From NCBI RefSeq assembly GCF_964065165.1, contig NZ_OZ061549.1, forward strand, positions 930,001 through 994,000: a stretch of 64,000 bases of DNA. Reading direction: 5' to 3'. Each line of letters opens with the position of its first letter. The stretch's first letter is position 1. The position numbers and the translations under genes were made by a program. Positions 18,171 through 29,245 of the stretch are shown here, one piece after another. The notes beneath the pieces are model-generated. The model worked only from the letters and a program-made list of their open reading frames with translations. It ran no database searches and was not told the DNA's origin. Source of the DNA: Levilactobacillus yonginensis (GTDB lineage: Bacteria; Bacillota; Bacilli; Lactobacillales; Lactobacillaceae).

Positions 18171-20585
18171 TTAGTGTCGACCACCTTGTGAGTTGTTACT
18201 GCGGTTTTGACCACCACTATGATTGTTGTTTCGGTGTTGGCCACCATTGCCGCCACGTTGGTTCGATGGTCGTTGATTACCATTACGATGGTTGCCATTA
18301 CCATTACTACCAGAATGGTTGCCACCGCTGTGGTTGTTGCCGTTGCTGTGATTATTCCGACCGTGGAAGCCACCGCCACGAGAGCGATGTTCCCGATGTG
18401 GCAGTAAGTCACTCGTTGGTGCCTTTTCAGGGTCAAGTAGTTCAAAGTCGATTTCACTTTGTTCCTTGTCAACGTGAATAACCTTCACCCGAATTGGTTG
18501 GCCAATCCGGTACGTCCGCCGAGTATTCCGACCAACTAAGGCCAAGTACTTTTCGACGTATTCGTAATAGTCATCCTGCATCCGGCTGATATGAATCAGG
18601 CCTTCAATGGTGTTTGGCAATTCGACAAACATCCCAAACTTCATGACGGAACTAACCACGGCGTCAAATTCTTCACCAACGTGGTCAGCCATGTATTCAG
18701 CCATCTTCATGTCATTCGTATCCCGTTCAGCATCGATTGAGCGACGTTCCATTTCGGAAGTGTGGACCCCAATCTCTTCCAGAATCGGTGCAAATTTTTC
18801 TTTAGAAGCAGTACCAGTACCGTGGTCTTCGTAATAGTGAATCATGCGGTGCACCATGGTGTCAGGGTAACGCCGAATTGGTGACGTAAAGTGGGTGTAG
18901 AACTCTGCGCCCAACCCAAAGTGACCCAAGGATTGGTCAGCGTAACGAGCTTGCTTTAAGCTCCGCAACATCATGACAGACACCATGGCCTCTTCAGGCT
19001 TGCCAGCAACTTGCTTCAGAACCCCTTGCAACATCTTTGGCCGTAAGTGGTTAGGATCACCCTTAACGTTGATACCAAAGGCTGTCAAGAATTCAAAGAA
19101 GCTCCGGACACGATCACCATCTGGCGTTTCGTGGACCCGGTAGAGGAACGGAACCTTAGCACGGAAGTAATGTTCCGCAACGGTTTCATTGGCTGCTAAC
19201 ATGAAGGATTCAATCATCCGTTCTGAAATACCACGCGTCCGTAACTTAACGTCAATGGCGTGTCCCTTGTCATCCACAATAATTTCAGCTTCGCGGTCAT
19301 CAAAATCAATAGCCCCACGTTGCTTCCGTTGCTTTAACAAGATTCGGTGCAGTTCGCCCATTTCTTCAAACATTGGAACTAATTCCTTGTAACGATCCAT
19401 CGTCACGGGATCGTGGGCTTCCAAAATTTGGTTAACGGCGGTATAGGTCATCCGTGCTTTTGAACGCATAACAGACGGATGAATCCGGTGCTTAACCACG
19501 TGACCTTCGGGATTGATTTCCATGTCACAACTCATGCATAAACGCAATTCGCCCTCATTCAGAGAACAAATCCCATTAGACAAACGCCGTGGTAACATTG
19601 GGATAACCCGATCAGTCAGGTAGGTACTGGTCCCACGTTTGTAAGCTTCCTTATCTAAAATGGAATCTTCCTTAACGTAGTGAGAAACGTCCGCAATGTG
19701 GACCCCTAAATGATAGTTGCCATTTGGTAATTTCCAAACAGTTACGGCATCATCTAAGTCTTTTGAAGATTCCCCATCAATCGTCACCAGATCCTGATTC
19801 GTGATATCCTCACGACCAGTCATTTCTTCTGGCAGCACGTGATCGGGAATCTCATCAGCAGCCTGCATCACTTCTTCTGGAAATTCAGAAGGAATATTGT
19901 GTTGGTACACGATTTGTAAAATATCGATTCCTGGATCATCAACACTCCCGATGACCTGCTTCGCAATCCCAACCATAGCGTCAGGATGATCAGCGTTAGG
20001 GTACTCAGTAATTTCAGCCGTGACCACTTCACCCGGCGTTGGGTTCAAACCAACGTTGGTGACGTAAAACTTGTACTTCATGATCTTCTTATCGGTTAGC
20101 CGAACTTGACCAACGTAACCAGCATCGTCATCGGTCTTGAAGAACTCACCAACGACTTGTTCGTAGTGGTGTTCAACAATTTCCGTAACTTTACCTTCGG
20201 GACCTTTACCGCTCCGTGGATCGCCAGCCCGGACAATTTCAATTTTGACCGTATCACCGTTTAAAGCACGTAACGTATTGTTAGGAGCAATATAGGCGTC
20301 CGGTTCAACCTTGTTTTCATCATAGGCGACAAAGCCGAAGCCCTTATCATTCCCGTGAAAAATCCCGGTCAGTGTTCGTTGACTTGGGTCCAACTGAAAA
20401 TGGCCATGGTCCGTCACTTGGACAAGACCATCGCGTTCTAATTGCGCTAACTCTTGCACGATCAGTTTGAAAGCAGCTGAGCCGTGGTAATGTAGCGCAT
20501 CTGAAATGTCTTCTACTGTGTAACTTTGATCCGCATGTGCGCGGAAGAAAGCTGTTAAGTCAGTTTTTAATGTATTATCTTGCAC
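18171..20585 (-). CDS. rnr: Ribonuclease R with low-complexity Asn/Gly/His/Ser tail
   Basis: An 804-aa processive 3'-5' exoribonuclease of the RNB family that digests structured RNA. Order: winged-helix N-terminus (about 1-70), cold-shock domains (about 70-230), RNB domain with the metal-binding SSKDLDDAV at about 273-281, then an S1 domain (about 640-720, VSSVMKFGMFVEL). After residue about 725 comes an unusual 75-residue tail rich in Asn, Gly, His, Ser and Arg (repeated NHSGGN and QRGGN-like units) instead of the usual Lys-rich end. The start codon is GTG with GAGGAA 6 nt upstream; no better ATG exists nearby. The gene follows est by 18 bp. Confidence 0.96.
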   Translation of the reverse strand: MQDNTLKTDLTAFFRAHADQSYTVEDISDALHYHGSAAFKLIVQELAQLERDGLVQVTDHGHFQLDPSQRTLTGIFHGNDKGFGFVAYDENKVEPDAYIAPNNTLRALNGDTVKIEIVRAGDPRSGKGPEGKVTEIVEHHYEQVVGEFFKTDDDAGYVGQVRLTDKKIMKYKFYVTNVGLNPTPGEVVTAEITEYPNADHPDAMVGIAKQVIGSVDDPGIDILQIVYQHNIPSEFPEEVMQAADEIPDHVLPEEMTGREDITNQDLVTIDGESSKDLDDAVTVWKLPNGNYHLGVHIADVSHYVKEDSILDKEAYKRGTSTYLTDRVIPMLPRRLSNGICSLNEGELRLCMSCDMEINPEGHVVKHRIHPSVMRSKARMTYTAVNQILEAHDPVTMDRYKELVPMFEEMGELHRILLKQRKQRGAIDFDDREAEIIVDDKGHAIDVKLRTRGISERMIESFMLAANETVAEHYFRAKVPFLYRVHETPDGDRVRSFFEFLTAFGINVKGDPNHLRPKMLQGVLKQVAGKPEEAMVSVMMLRSLKQARYADQSLGHFGLGAEFYTHFTSPIRRYPDTMVHRMIHYYEDHGTGTASKEKFAPILEEIGVHTSEMERRSIDAERDTNDMKMAEYMADHVGEEFDAVVSSVMKFGMFVELPNTIEGLIHISRMQDDYYEYVEKYLALVGRNTRRTYRIGQPIRVKVIHVDKEQSEIDFELLDPEKAPTSDLLPHREHRSRGGGFHGRNNHSNGNNHSGGNHSGSNGNGNHRNGNQRPSNQRGGNGGQHRNNNHSGGQNRSNNSQGGRH

Positions 20586-20603
20586 TATCGATTCCTCGTT
20601 ATT

Positions 20604-21347
20604 TTAAAAGATTGTGTGTAAAAAAGCCAAAATATCTGTTTCCAATTCATGATGCGCTGAGTTGACCGTTAAGACGTGGCCAGCACCGGCATATTCATGA
20701 TAATCAATTTGATTCGATGGGTAAGCATCCGCGAGCCACTTGCCAGAACGAGGATCGATCATCTGATCTTCCTCCCCCTGTGCAATAAACACAGGCTGCT
20801 TAATCCAATCTAAGTGGGTCGCGGTCGTGTCGGCAAATGCCTGAATTGCTGTTAGTTGTGTCTGTAAATGTGCTTGCAACCACGCAACGCGCTTTACTTG
20901 GTCCTCACCAGTAATGTTCTCTTGCCGATAAGTTGCCTTAGCCATTTCAATAAATGATCCAGGCACGTTCGTTTGTCCGCGAAAAATCACGGGCGAAGCA
21001 ATCGTTCCACCACCGGCCAGTGCGTGATCCGTCTGTAGAGCGCGTGTCGCAAATAAGCCACCCAGTGATAGACCAAAGATAGCAATTTGCTGATAGCCTC
21101 GCTGTCGCAGGAAAGCAATTGCATCTTGCGTATCTTGCCACCACGCTTTAGGCGAACCTTGTCGCAAAATATCCGCAGGGTCCCCGGTCGCGTGGCCCGT
21201 AAAAATGGGAGCAAGTACCGTATAATTCTCAGACTCCAAACGACGCCCAAGAATCCGCATGTCGTTAGAGCTACCGGAATAGGCGTGGAGCAGAATAACT
21301 GCTTTTGGCCCCTGCTCGAAGAAGAGCGGGGTTGGTTTTTGAATCAT
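20604..21347 (-). CDS. est: Carboxylesterase of the Est30 type (alpha/beta hydrolase)
   Basis: A 247-aa serine hydrolase. The nucleophile elbow GLSLGG puts Ser at about residue 94. Acid GEEDQMID is near 195 and His in GAGHVLT is near 224, completing the triad. LLHAYSGSSNDMR near the N-terminus forms the oxyanion hole. The family is the monoacylglycerol lipase/carboxylesterase group commonly sited between secG and rnr in Firmicutes. The natural substrate is unknown; short-chain acyl esters are typical in vitro. A terminator lies between it and secG. Confidence 0.93.
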   Translation of the reverse strand: MIQKPTPLFFEQGPKAVILLHAYSGSSNDMRILGRRLESENYTVLAPIFTGHATGDPADILRQGSPKAWWQDTQDAIAFLRQRGYQQIAIFGLSLGGLFATRALQTDHALAGGGTIASPVIFRGQTNVPGSFIEMAKATYRQENITGEDQVKRVAWLQAHLQTQLTAIQAFADTTATHLDWIKQPVFIAQGEEDQMIDPRSGKWLADAYPSNQIDYHEYAGAGHVLTVNSAHHELETDILAFLHTIF

Positions 21348-21380
21348 GTAAAACCACCACTTTCCGCTGAAGTTATTGGT

Positions 21381-21413
21381 AAAAAAGCCTCCTGTAACGA
21401 ATAAACAGGAGGC
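21381..21413 (-). terminator. Terminator between secG and est
   Basis: GCCTCCTGT pairs with ACAGGAGGC around a short loop, then TTTTTT. It lies 13 bp after the secG stop, so secG can be transcribed alone with partial read-through into est. Confidence 0.85.
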
Positions 21414-21425
21414 CTCATTTCTACT

Positions 21426-21662
21426 CTAGTGTGATGATAAATAAACTAAAGCCAGTGCCAGCCCAAAGAAAAGTGCTCCCAAGATAACGGTCACCTTTTG
21501 CATGAAAGCTTCGAAACCACGAGGCTTGGACTTTGCAAACAGGTCATCCGCGCCACCAGATAAAGCGGACAATGCGTCATTGGTCTTAGCGGGTTGCATC
21601 ATTACTGCAATGATAATCAAAACAGAAACGATTAAGATACAGGTCATTAAAAAGTTATACAC
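21426..21662 (-). CDS. secG: Preprotein translocase subunit SecG
   Basis: A 78-aa membrane protein of the SecYEG channel. Two transmembrane helices (about residues 3-20 and 56-76) are joined by a loop containing LSGGADDLFAKSKPRGFE, the typical SecG signature. A strong AGGAGG lies before the ATG. It is the first gene of the secG-est-rnr-smpB cluster. Confidence 0.95.
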   Translation of the reverse strand: MYNFLMTCILIVSVLIIIAVMMQPAKTNDALSALSGGADDLFAKSKPRGFEAFMQKVTVILGALFFGLALALVYLSSH

Positions 21663-21702
21663 GAATTTGCCTCCTACCTATCGAATAGGTCTAATAGGTC
21701 TA

Positions 21703-21731
21703 ACTATACTTATCTAATCTATCATAGTCAG
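21703..21731 (-). promoter_or_regulatory. Promoter of secG
   Basis: CTGACT (-35, 21726-21731) and TATAGT (-10, 21703-21708) are 17 bp apart. A tandem TAGACCTAT repeat and a CCTAT/ATAGG hairpin close to the ribosome site lie in the leader. Confidence 0.6.
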
Positions 21732-21757
21732 CCACTTTTTACCAGCCCCAGGCTCGC

Positions 21758-23314
21758 TTAATCAGTCAAATGAGGGTGAGAATCGTTTAAGTGGGCTAGT
21801 TGTTGTCGGACGAAAGCACGATTGGCTCGATACGTGAATACGACCAACGTATCACCCGCTCGGAGAATGGTGTCGCCTTTAGGAATCACCGCCCGTTCTC
21901 CACGTTTAACACTGACCAGCAGTGCCCCTTTCGGCCACGGAATATCCCGGACCTGACGACCCACCAGTTCTGAGCCCTCACCAACAGCTACCTCGACTCG
22001 ATCAGTTGGACCACTAGCTTCAGCCGTAGCAGGAGTCACCATATTTTCTAACATGGCTTCATATATTGGTTCACCGCCCAACACGTCAACCGTGATGTAA
22101 GCCACGATGGCTACGACCGCCAGTGGCATCAAGTGCTGGAGTGACCCTACCATTTCAGTAATCAACAATATAGCTGTAAAGGGTGCCTTAGAAATCCCAG
22201 CAAAGTAACCCGCCATAGCATAAATCACAAAGTTAGCAATAAACACGGCTGGCAACCAGCCCAAAGCTACAAAGCCACGAGCACCGATGGCCCCCAATAA
22301 TGCACCTAACGTCAGAATCGGTAGGAAAATCCCACCTGGCAGTCCAGAACTATAGCTAATTGTTGAGAAAACGAAACGCAAAATAAAGTAACCGATGAGT
22401 GGGATTAATAAAGGCGTTTGACGAGCAAACTGAACGATCATTTGGTTCCCGCCACCCAACGTAATTGGCCACAATAACCCAATGGGAATGACCAAGAGAA
22501 ATGGCACAATGCTGTTTAAATGTTCTGGCAACCAGGTCAATCGGGCATACCAACTAGCACCACGCAACGTGACCCACTGATACAGGTAACCCAATAGTCC
22601 CAGGCCCACACCAACGATTAATAGGAGCCAATAGTACTTTAAGGGTAGAGCTTGTTCATACTGAATATGTAAGACCGGTGTCAGACCAAAGACCACGTTC
22701 GAGACAAAATTAGCAACTACGGCACTAGTTAATGCAGTCAACCAGACCAAAGTTGAGAAATTATGATATACCTCTTCAAGAATAAATAAAGTTGAGGCAA
22801 TCGGCGCGTTAAACGCCGCCGACAAACCAGCAGCAGCTCCACCAGCAATTAATAGACGACGCTTACTCCCCGTTAAGTGAACGCTTTCCGCAAAACCTTG
22901 CGCAATGGTCCCACCCAACTGAATGGAAGGCCCTTCACGCCCCAAAAACAAGCCAGCACCAATTCCAAGAATTCCGCCTAAAAACTTTTTCCAAAGAACG
23001 GGCCACCATTTATAATCCATTTCACCGGCCAGCTGACCTTCAACCTGAGGAATCCCCGACCCTTTAATCATTGGTGTCTGTTTCCCCCAATGACCAATTA
23101 GAATGGCCGCTAGAACCAATAAAACAGCCCAAGGAATCAACCAAAGTGGATGTTGGCCTAACCACCCATAGATTCCTTGAACCGTCGTAAGGAGGTGTTC
23201 AATCGCTAATCGGAAAGTACTAACGACTACTCCAGCCAGAAGACCCACAATACTCCCGAAGAAAATTGCGTTGAGTCGGGTCAAGTCATGTTTGATTGGG
23301 TACTTTCTGGTCAT
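21758..23314 (-). CDS. ClC-type chloride channel/H+-Cl- antiporter with TrkA-C domain
   Basis: A 518-aa ClC protein. Selectivity-filter motifs GSGIPQVEG and GREGPSIQLGG (gating Glu) occupy residues about 85-150, and a segment like AGYFAGISKAPFTAILLITEM is the last pore motif. About 430 residues are membrane; the last 75 residues form a TrkA-C-type ligand-binding domain (VEVAVGEGSELVGRQVRD ... GDTLVVF). Such proteins export chloride or couple it to proton uptake in acid resistance. I start at the ATG (MTRKYPIKHD) behind GTGGAGGAA; an ATG seven codons earlier lacks a site. Confidence 0.93.
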   Translation of the reverse strand: MTRKYPIKHDLTRLNAIFFGSIVGLLAGVVVSTFRLAIEHLLTTVQGIYGWLGQHPLWLIPWAVLLVLAAILIGHWGKQTPMIKGSGIPQVEGQLAGEMDYKWWPVLWKKFLGGILGIGAGLFLGREGPSIQLGGTIAQGFAESVHLTGSKRRLLIAGGAAAGLSAAFNAPIASTLFILEEVYHNFSTLVWLTALTSAVVANFVSNVVFGLTPVLHIQYEQALPLKYYWLLLIVGVGLGLLGYLYQWVTLRGASWYARLTWLPEHLNSIVPFLLVIPIGLLWPITLGGGNQMIVQFARQTPLLIPLIGYFILRFVFSTISYSSGLPGGIFLPILTLGALLGAIGARGFVALGWLPAVFIANFVIYAMAGYFAGISKAPFTAILLITEMVGSLQHLMPLAVVAIVAYITVDVLGGEPIYEAMLENMVTPATAEASGPTDRVEVAVGEGSELVGRQVRDIPWPKGALLVSVKRGERAVIPKGDTILRAGDTLVVFTYRANRAFVRQQLAHLNDSHPHLTD

Positions 23315-23358
23315 TTGCGATTCCTCCACTGTCATTTAAAAGTCTATTTACTAGTCTA

Positions 23359-24408
23359 TCACAGTTTCTTTGACTTTAAACGGAAAATTCGGTGGTAACG
23401 ATACCCACCTAATAGACCAATCAGGAGGCCCCAGCCTAACACGTACCACCCACTCCGAGTCTCTCCCGTGTGAGGTAAGTGATCAGTTGATGATTTAGAC
23501 GTCCGCTTCATTCTTGATTGTTGCTTTTTCTGGGACTTTTTTACCGCCGCACTACTATCATAATAATGCCGTTTCGTATCTGACAAGCTCGCCATCCCCG
23601 CCTCTTCATCTTCAAGATTATCTCCGTTATTCGTCTCAGCAATCGACGTCGGGGTACTTTCAGTTTTACGATGCGGATCTATTTCTAAGCCTTCCTGATT
23701 ATCATCTCCCTCCGCTGATGAATTCATATCGGTTAACGGCAGCGAAACCTTGTCTGGTAGGCTTGGCTTAGGAAGTGGTGTTGGTGTTGGTGTTGGTGTT
23801 GGTGTTGGTGTTGGTGTTGGTGTTGGCTCTGGCTTTGGCGCCGGCTCTGGCTTTGGCGCCGGCTCTGGCTTTGGCGCCGGCTCTGGTTTAACCGGTTGTA
23901 CTAACACACGAACGACCTCTGACGGGGTCAAAACCACATGACTGGTTTTCTGGTCAGCCCGTAGCTGATACCCGGTGGGCGCAACTAAGAAGACCCGTCC
24001 TCCCAATCTTAATCCGACATGAGACGCCCGGGACCCAACCACGCGGCCAACTGCATCCACATAAGTGATTGTCGCTCCCACCTTATTTCCTGCCAAATAA
24101 GTAACAATCGTTGGTTGATGATAATCTTTTAATGGGACTGGCTTGGGCAATTTCACTTTTAAAAGGCTCCCAATCTCTGGAAGTAGTGCTACATTGCTAC
24201 CACGGGTGGTCACATCCGATACCTGTGAGGTCTCTCGATAGAGGGTCGTTCGGGAAATGCCGTCCTCATCACCACCCTCAATCTGAAACCGAACAACGTA
24301 ACTAAATGCCGGTGTTGATTCTGCTCCACTAGCAGTCACACCATTAAAACCAGCTGCTAGCACAACGACACTTAAACCCACTAAACCCATCATCTTTCGA
24401 AATCTCAT
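23359..24408 (-). CDS. LPXTG-anchored surface protein with Pro-rich repeats
   Basis: A 349-aa cell-wall protein. It has a signal peptide (about 1-28, ending ASGAE). An N-terminal region of about 150 residues resembles a MucBP/lactobacillus surface beta domain (IVTYLAGNKVGATITYVDAVGRVVG). Three to four KPEPAP units come next, then eight Thr-Pro dipeptides. A Ser/Asn/Glu-rich linker leads to the sorting signal LPHTGETRSG, a hydrophobic helix and a basic tail ending KSKKL. Sortase A should attach it to peptidoglycan, with the Pro-rich region as wall-spanning stalk. The binding partner is unknown. GAGGGGGAA precedes the ATG. Confidence 0.88.
   Translation of the reverse strand: MRFRKMMGLVGLSVVVLAAGFNGVTASGAESTPAFSYVVRFQIEGGDEDGISRTTLYRETSQVSDVTTRGSNVALLPEIGSLLKVKLPKPVPLKDYHQPTIVTYLAGNKVGATITYVDAVGRVVGSRASHVGLRLGGRVFLVAPTGYQLRADQKTSHVVLTPSEVVRVLVQPVKPEPAPKPEPAPKPEPAPKPEPTPTPTPTPTPTPTPTPLPKPSLPDKVSLPLTDMNSSAEGDDNQEGLEIDPHRKTESTPTSIAETNNGDNLEDEEAGMASLSDTKRHYYDSSAAVKKSQKKQQSRMKRTSKSSTDHLPHTGETRSGWYVLGWGLLIGLLGGYRYHRIFRLKSKKL
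23777..23878. repeat. Tandem repeats in the LPXTG gene: 8 x GGTGTT and 3 x 18 bp
   Basis: Eight perfect copies of GGTGTT (23777-23824, plus strand) encode Thr-Pro units. Three perfect copies of an 18-bp unit (GGCTCTGGCTTTGGCGCC, 23825-23878) encode the Glu-Pro-Ala-Pro-Lys-Pro units. Both unit sizes are multiples of three, so copy-number changes keep the frame. Confidence 0.95.
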
Positions 24409-24467
24409 ATAAATTCCCCCTCGTTACTAGTTAACTCCGCAGAAATTCATCGAGTTTTTTTAATTTC

Positions 24468-24502
24468 AAAAAAAAAAGCAAGTCCATCTCTGGACTTGCT
24501 TT
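24468..24502 (-). terminator. Terminator after eno
   Basis: AGCAAGTCCA pairs with TGGACTTGCT (loop GAGA on the minus strand), followed by about ten T residues; a textbook intrinsic terminator closing the glycolytic cluster. Confidence 0.92.
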
Positions 24503-24519
24503 CATCATTCACGATTTAA

Positions 24520-25872
<1,353 letters not shown>

Positions 25873-25903
25873 TCACGGGAACAAGACAACAATCCCATGC
25901 TTT

Positions 25904-25932
25904 ATTCTATAAGTTTAACTTTGAACTTTCAA
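25904..25932 (-). promoter_or_regulatory. Promoter of eno
   Basis: TTGAAA (-35, 25927-25932) and TAGAAT (-10, 25904-25909) stand 17 bp apart, immediately after tpiA and about 65 nt before the eno start. Confidence 0.65.
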
Positions 25933-25948
25933 TCACATTTTGATTGTT

Positions 25949-26707
25949 TTACAAATTTTGGTAGTTTGCAAGCTGAACAAATGACTCTTCGTTCAGGCTG
26001 GAACCGCCGGCTAGCACACCATCCACGTTATCTTTGGCCATTAAGCCAGCAATGTTATCTGGCTTAACACTCCCACCATAAAGAACCCGAATGCCGTTAG
26101 CTAATTCATCTGAATAAATGTCAGCCAGCGTTTGGCGAATCAAGTAGCATCCTTCTTCGGCCTGATCAGTCGAAGCTGAAGTACCACTTCCAATCGCCCA
26201 GCTAGGTTCGTAAGCAACGACGATTTTAGCAGCGTCTTCCGCGCTAACACCCTTCAGTGCCGCGGAAACCTGGTTGACGACCCAATGGATTTTCTCACCA
26301 GACTCGCGCCGCCCCATGGTTTCATCACAACAAACGATTGGCGTCATGCCATTTCGAAAGACCGCTTGGACCTTTCGATTGATGACATCATCCGTCTCGT
26401 TGAAGTAACGCCGCCGTTCGGAATGACCCACGATGGTATATGGAATCCCCATTTCGTGGAGCGCCTTTGGGCTAGTTTCACCAGTATAGGCACCTTCGTC
26501 TTCGTAGTAACAAGCCTCTGCAGCAATCCGCAGGACATCTTCAGAATTGGCATCTAACATGGTCTGTAAATCTAAAGCTGGTGCTGCAATCGCCGTTTCC
26601 ACGACGTCTGAAGCAGGCAACTTTCCTTGCACAGCCTCAATAAAAGTCCGTGCTTCGGTGACCGTTTTGTTCATTTTCCAGTTACCGGCAATGAGTGGTA
26701 TCCGCAA
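25949..26707 (-). CDS. tpiA: Triosephosphate isomerase (TTG start)
   Basis: Interconverts dihydroxyacetone phosphate and glyceraldehyde-3-phosphate. The 252-aa TIM barrel shows AGNWKMNKT (catalytic Lys), IVGHSERR (catalytic His) and [12 protein letters not shown] (catalytic Glu), then [11 protein letters not shown] for phosphate binding. The start codon is TTG: the family N-terminus [13 protein letters not shown] begins exactly there and an AAAGGGTGGA site lies upstream. A terminator after pgk separates it from the preceding gene, so tpiA expression may be uncoupled in part. Confidence 0.97.
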   Translation of the reverse strand: MRIPLIAGNWKMNKTVTEARTFIEAVQGKLPASDVVETAIAAPALDLQTMLDANSEDVLRIAAEACYYEDEGAYTGETSPKALHEMGIPYTIVGHSERRRYFNETDDVINRKVQAVFRNGMTPIVCCDETMGRRESGEKIHWVVNQVSAALKGVSAEDAAKIVVAYEPSWAIGSGTSASTDQAEEGCYLIRQTLADIYSDELANGIRVLYGGSVKPDNIAGLMAKDNVDGVLAGGSSLNEESFVQLANYQNL

Positions 26708-26811
26708 CCTAATCCACCCTTTCTAAAAATAAATTGACTACGATTCTCATCTTACCGAATTCCCACTGGATTAGCCAGCGAAGACCCTTCACGATGAGCA
26801 ACCATCACAAC

Positions 26812-26844
26812 AAAAAGCCGTGATGACAACCACCACAGCTTTTT
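26812..26844 (-). terminator. Terminator between pgk and tpiA
   Basis: A hairpin with AAAAAGCTGTGGTG paired to CATCACGGCTTTTT (two wobbles). It lies directly after the pgk stop. Confidence 0.8.
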
Positions 26845-26850
26845 ATTAAT

Positions 26851-28053
26851 CTACTTGTCAGAAATTGCGGCAATTCCTGGTAAGGTCTTACCTTCAAGGT
26901 ATTCGAGGGAAGCACCACCACCAGTAGAAATGTGGGAGAGCTTGTCAGCAACACCAAGTTGTTGAACGGCAGCAGTAGAGTCCCCACCACCGACGATCGT
27001 CTTAGCTTCGGACAAAGTTCCAAGGAACTTACCAATTTCCAAAGTACCTTCAGCGTAGTTACTCATTTCGAAGACACCCATTGGTCCATTCCAAACAACT
27101 GTCTTAGCGTCCTTCAAAACGTCTTCAAATTCTGCAACGGACTTAGGTCCAATATCTAAGGCCATGTAGCCATCAGGAATTTCACCATCAACCGTCTTGT
27201 GAGCGGCATCGTTATCAAACTTTTCAGCAACAATGGAATCAACTGGCAGGACTAACTTGTCGCCAGCCTTGTCCAAGATTTCCTTGGCAAGGTCGATCTT
27301 GTCAGTTTCAACCAATGAGTTTCCAATCTTCATACCCTTAGCAGCGTAGAAAGTGTAAGTCATCCCACCACCGATAAGAATCTTGTCAGCCTTAGCCAAC
27401 AAATTGTCGATAACACCGATCTTGTCGGAAACCTTAGCACCACCCAAGATAGCAACGAATGGATGTTCTGGGTTGTCAACAGCACCACCGATGAACTTGA
27501 TTTCTTTTTCCATCAAGAAGCCGGCAGCAGTCTGGCCCATGTTGGCAGCAATCCCTGCGTTAGAAGCATGTGAACGGTGAGCCGTCCCAAATGCATCGTT
27601 AACAAAGACGTCACCCAATGAAGCCCAGTACTTGCCCAATTCAGGGTCGTTACCGGATTCACGCTTAACGTTTTCGCCGTTCTTAACGTCTTCGTAACGG
27701 GTGTTTTCCATAACCAAAACATCCCCGTCGTTCAAACCGTCAATGGCGTCTTCAAGCTGCTTACCTTCAGTCGTTGGGACAAAGGTAACTGGCTTGTTCA
27801 ATAAGTTAGACAGACGTTCAGCAACTGGCCGCATGGACAGGCCTGGCTTGTCTTCTTCCTTCTTAATCCGACCTAAGTGGGACAATAGGATTGCCTTACC
27901 ACCGTTTTCGATAACGTACTTGATGGTTGGCAAAGCTGCTACGATCCGGTTATCGTTACCAATGACACCATCTTTGATTGGGACGTTGAAGTCGACACGC
28001 ATGAGGACCTTTTTGCCCTTAACATCTAAATCAGAAACTGTTAATTTAGCCAA
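26851..28053 (-). CDS. pgk: Phosphoglycerate kinase (TTG start)
   Basis: Transfers phosphate from 1,3-bisphosphoglycerate to ADP in lower glycolysis. The 400-aa protein has [11 protein letters not shown] near the N-terminus and LLSHLGR and FLMEKEI in the N-domain. [24 protein letters not shown] and GGGDSTAAV lie in the nucleotide domain. The start codon is TTG, placed 10 nt after AAGGAGG, and the typical [10 protein letters not shown]-terminus follows. It has its own promoter downstream of the gap terminator. Confidence 0.98.
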   Translation of the reverse strand: MAKLTVSDLDVKGKKVLMRVDFNVPIKDGVIGNDNRIVAALPTIKYVIENGGKAILLSHLGRIKKEEDKPGLSMRPVAERLSNLLNKPVTFVPTTEGKQLEDAIDGLNDGDVLVMENTRYEDVKNGENVKRESGNDPELGKYWASLGDVFVNDAFGTAHRSHASNAGIAANMGQTAAGFLMEKEIKFIGGAVDNPEHPFVAILGGAKVSDKIGVIDNLLAKADKILIGGGMTYTFYAAKGMKIGNSLVETDKIDLAKEILDKAGDKLVLPVDSIVAEKFDNDAAHKTVDGEIPDGYMALDIGPKSVAEFEDVLKDAKTVVWNGPMGVFEMSNYAEGTLEIGKFLGTLSEAKTIVGGGDSTAAVQQLGVADKLSHISTGGGASLEYLEGKTLPGIAAISDK

Positions 28054-28102
28054 TTTAGAAAAACCTCCTTGAATGGATATTATCTTTTAAGATTACTTTC
28101 AC

Positions 28103-28131
28103 AATATACAGCACTTATTCTCGAAATTCAA
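28103..28131 (-). promoter_or_regulatory. Promoter of pgk
   Basis: TTGAAT (-35, 28126-28131) and TATATT (-10, 28103-28108) have a 17-bp spacer; they lie between the gap terminator and pgk. Confidence 0.65.
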
Positions 28132-28154
28132 AGAACTTGTGTGGAACTCACCCA

Positions 28155-28193
28155 ACAAAAAACGCGACGGAGAAATCCCTCCCCCCGCCGCGT
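28155..28193 (-). terminator. Terminator after gap
   Basis: GC-rich arms ACGCGGCGG and CCGTCGCGT (one wobble) are followed by a run of T on the minus strand. Confidence 0.85.
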
Positions 28194-28234
28194 CTTATCG
28201 AGCCTATTTTACGACTTACGCCGCAACATTGGGA

Positions 28235-29245
28235 TTAGAGCGTTGCAAAGTGCAATAACGTCCGTACCATGTTGCAAGTGAAGCCCCATTCGTTGTCGTA
28301 CCAAGCAACAGTCTTAACTAATTGGGTGTCACCGGCAGTCGTAACTTCCGTTTGGGTTGGGTCAAAGACAGAACCGTGGTCATCATCGATGATGTCAGTT
28401 GACACAATTTCGTCACCGTTGTAGCCAAAGGCATCGTTGCCCTCAGTGTGCTTCTTGATTGCATCATTGATTTCGTCAGCAGTAACCTTTTTGTCAAGGA
28501 CAGCTACTAATTCAGTCAAAGAACCATCAACAACACCAACACGTTGTGCATGTCCTTGTAACTTACCCTTCAATTCAGGGATAACCAAACCGATAGCCTT
28601 AGCAGCACCAGTTGAGTGAGGAATGGTGTTGATGCTTGCAGTACGGTTGTTACGCATCTTCTTGCCACGAGGTCCATCCAAAATCATTTGGGTAGAAGTA
28701 AAGGCATGAATAGTCGTCATCGTACCAGCCTTGATACCAAATTCCTTGTTCAGGAAGTAAGCCATTGGGGCCAAGCAGTTGGTCGTGCAAGAACCAGCAG
28801 AAACGATAACGTCATCCTTCGTCAATTGATCCAAGTTAACGCCTGGAACAACCGTCGTGATAGGACCGGCTGGAGCAGATACTAATACCCGCTTAACACC
28901 AGCTTCGATGTGGGCGTGAGCCTTTTCTTCAGAAGTGTAGAAACCGGTACATTCGAGAACGAAATCAACACCGTCATTCTTGACCCAAGGAATATTTTGC
29001 GCCTTTGGTTCAGCGTAAACAGGGTATTCCTTACCGTCAACCACGATACCCTTATCCGTAGCGGAAACTTCGCCAGGGAAACGGCCATGAGTTGAGTCAT
29101 ACTTCAACAAGTAAGCTAACATTGAAGGTGTCGTCAAATCGTTGATGGCAACAACTTCGATGTCACTTGAGTGGAGTTCGTGAATCCGCTTGAAAGCCAA
29201 ACGGCCGATACGTCCGAAACCATTAATACCAATCTTTACAGTCAT
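28235..29245 (-). CDS. gap: Glyceraldehyde-3-phosphate dehydrogenase (glycolytic, NAD+)
   Basis: Oxidises glyceraldehyde-3-phosphate to 1,3-bisphosphoglycerate with NAD+. Rossmann motif INGFGRIGR, Asp in AINDLT for the NAD ribose, and the active site [12 protein letters not shown] with Cys153 are intact; the C-terminal WYDNEWGF is conserved. I start at the ATG giving [10 protein letters not shown] (336 aa), behind GAAGGAGGAAA; an in-frame ATG 18 codons upstream would overlap this site. It follows cggR by 69 bp without a clear terminator, so both share the CggR-controlled promoter. Confidence 0.98.
   Translation of the reverse strand: MTVKIGINGFGRIGRLAFKRIHELHSSDIEVVAINDLTTPSMLAYLLKYDSTHGRFPGEVSATDKGIVVDGKEYPVYAEPKAQNIPWVKNDGVDFVLECTGFYTSEEKAHAHIEAGVKRVLVSAPAGPITTVVPGVNLDQLTKDDVIVSAGSCTTNCLAPMAYFLNKEFGIKAGTMTTIHAFTSTQMILDGPRGKKMRNNRTASINTIPHSTGAAKAIGLVIPELKGKLQGHAQRVGVVDGSLTELVAVLDKKVTADEINDAIKKHTEGNDAFGYNGDEIVSTDIIDDDHGSVFDPTQTEVTTAGDTQLVKTVAWYDNEWGFTCNMVRTLLHFATL

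Noticed and set aside
18110..18481. Open frames on the plus strand opposite the rnr tail, rich in His/Tyr/Cys or Thr/Val
   Set aside because: They mirror the low-complexity Asn/Gly/His tail of RNase R, have no ribosome site and show no protein-like domain.
23777..23878. CRISPR-like array
   Set aside because: Units are 6 and 18 bp, directly adjacent, with no spacers, and they are inside a coding frame.
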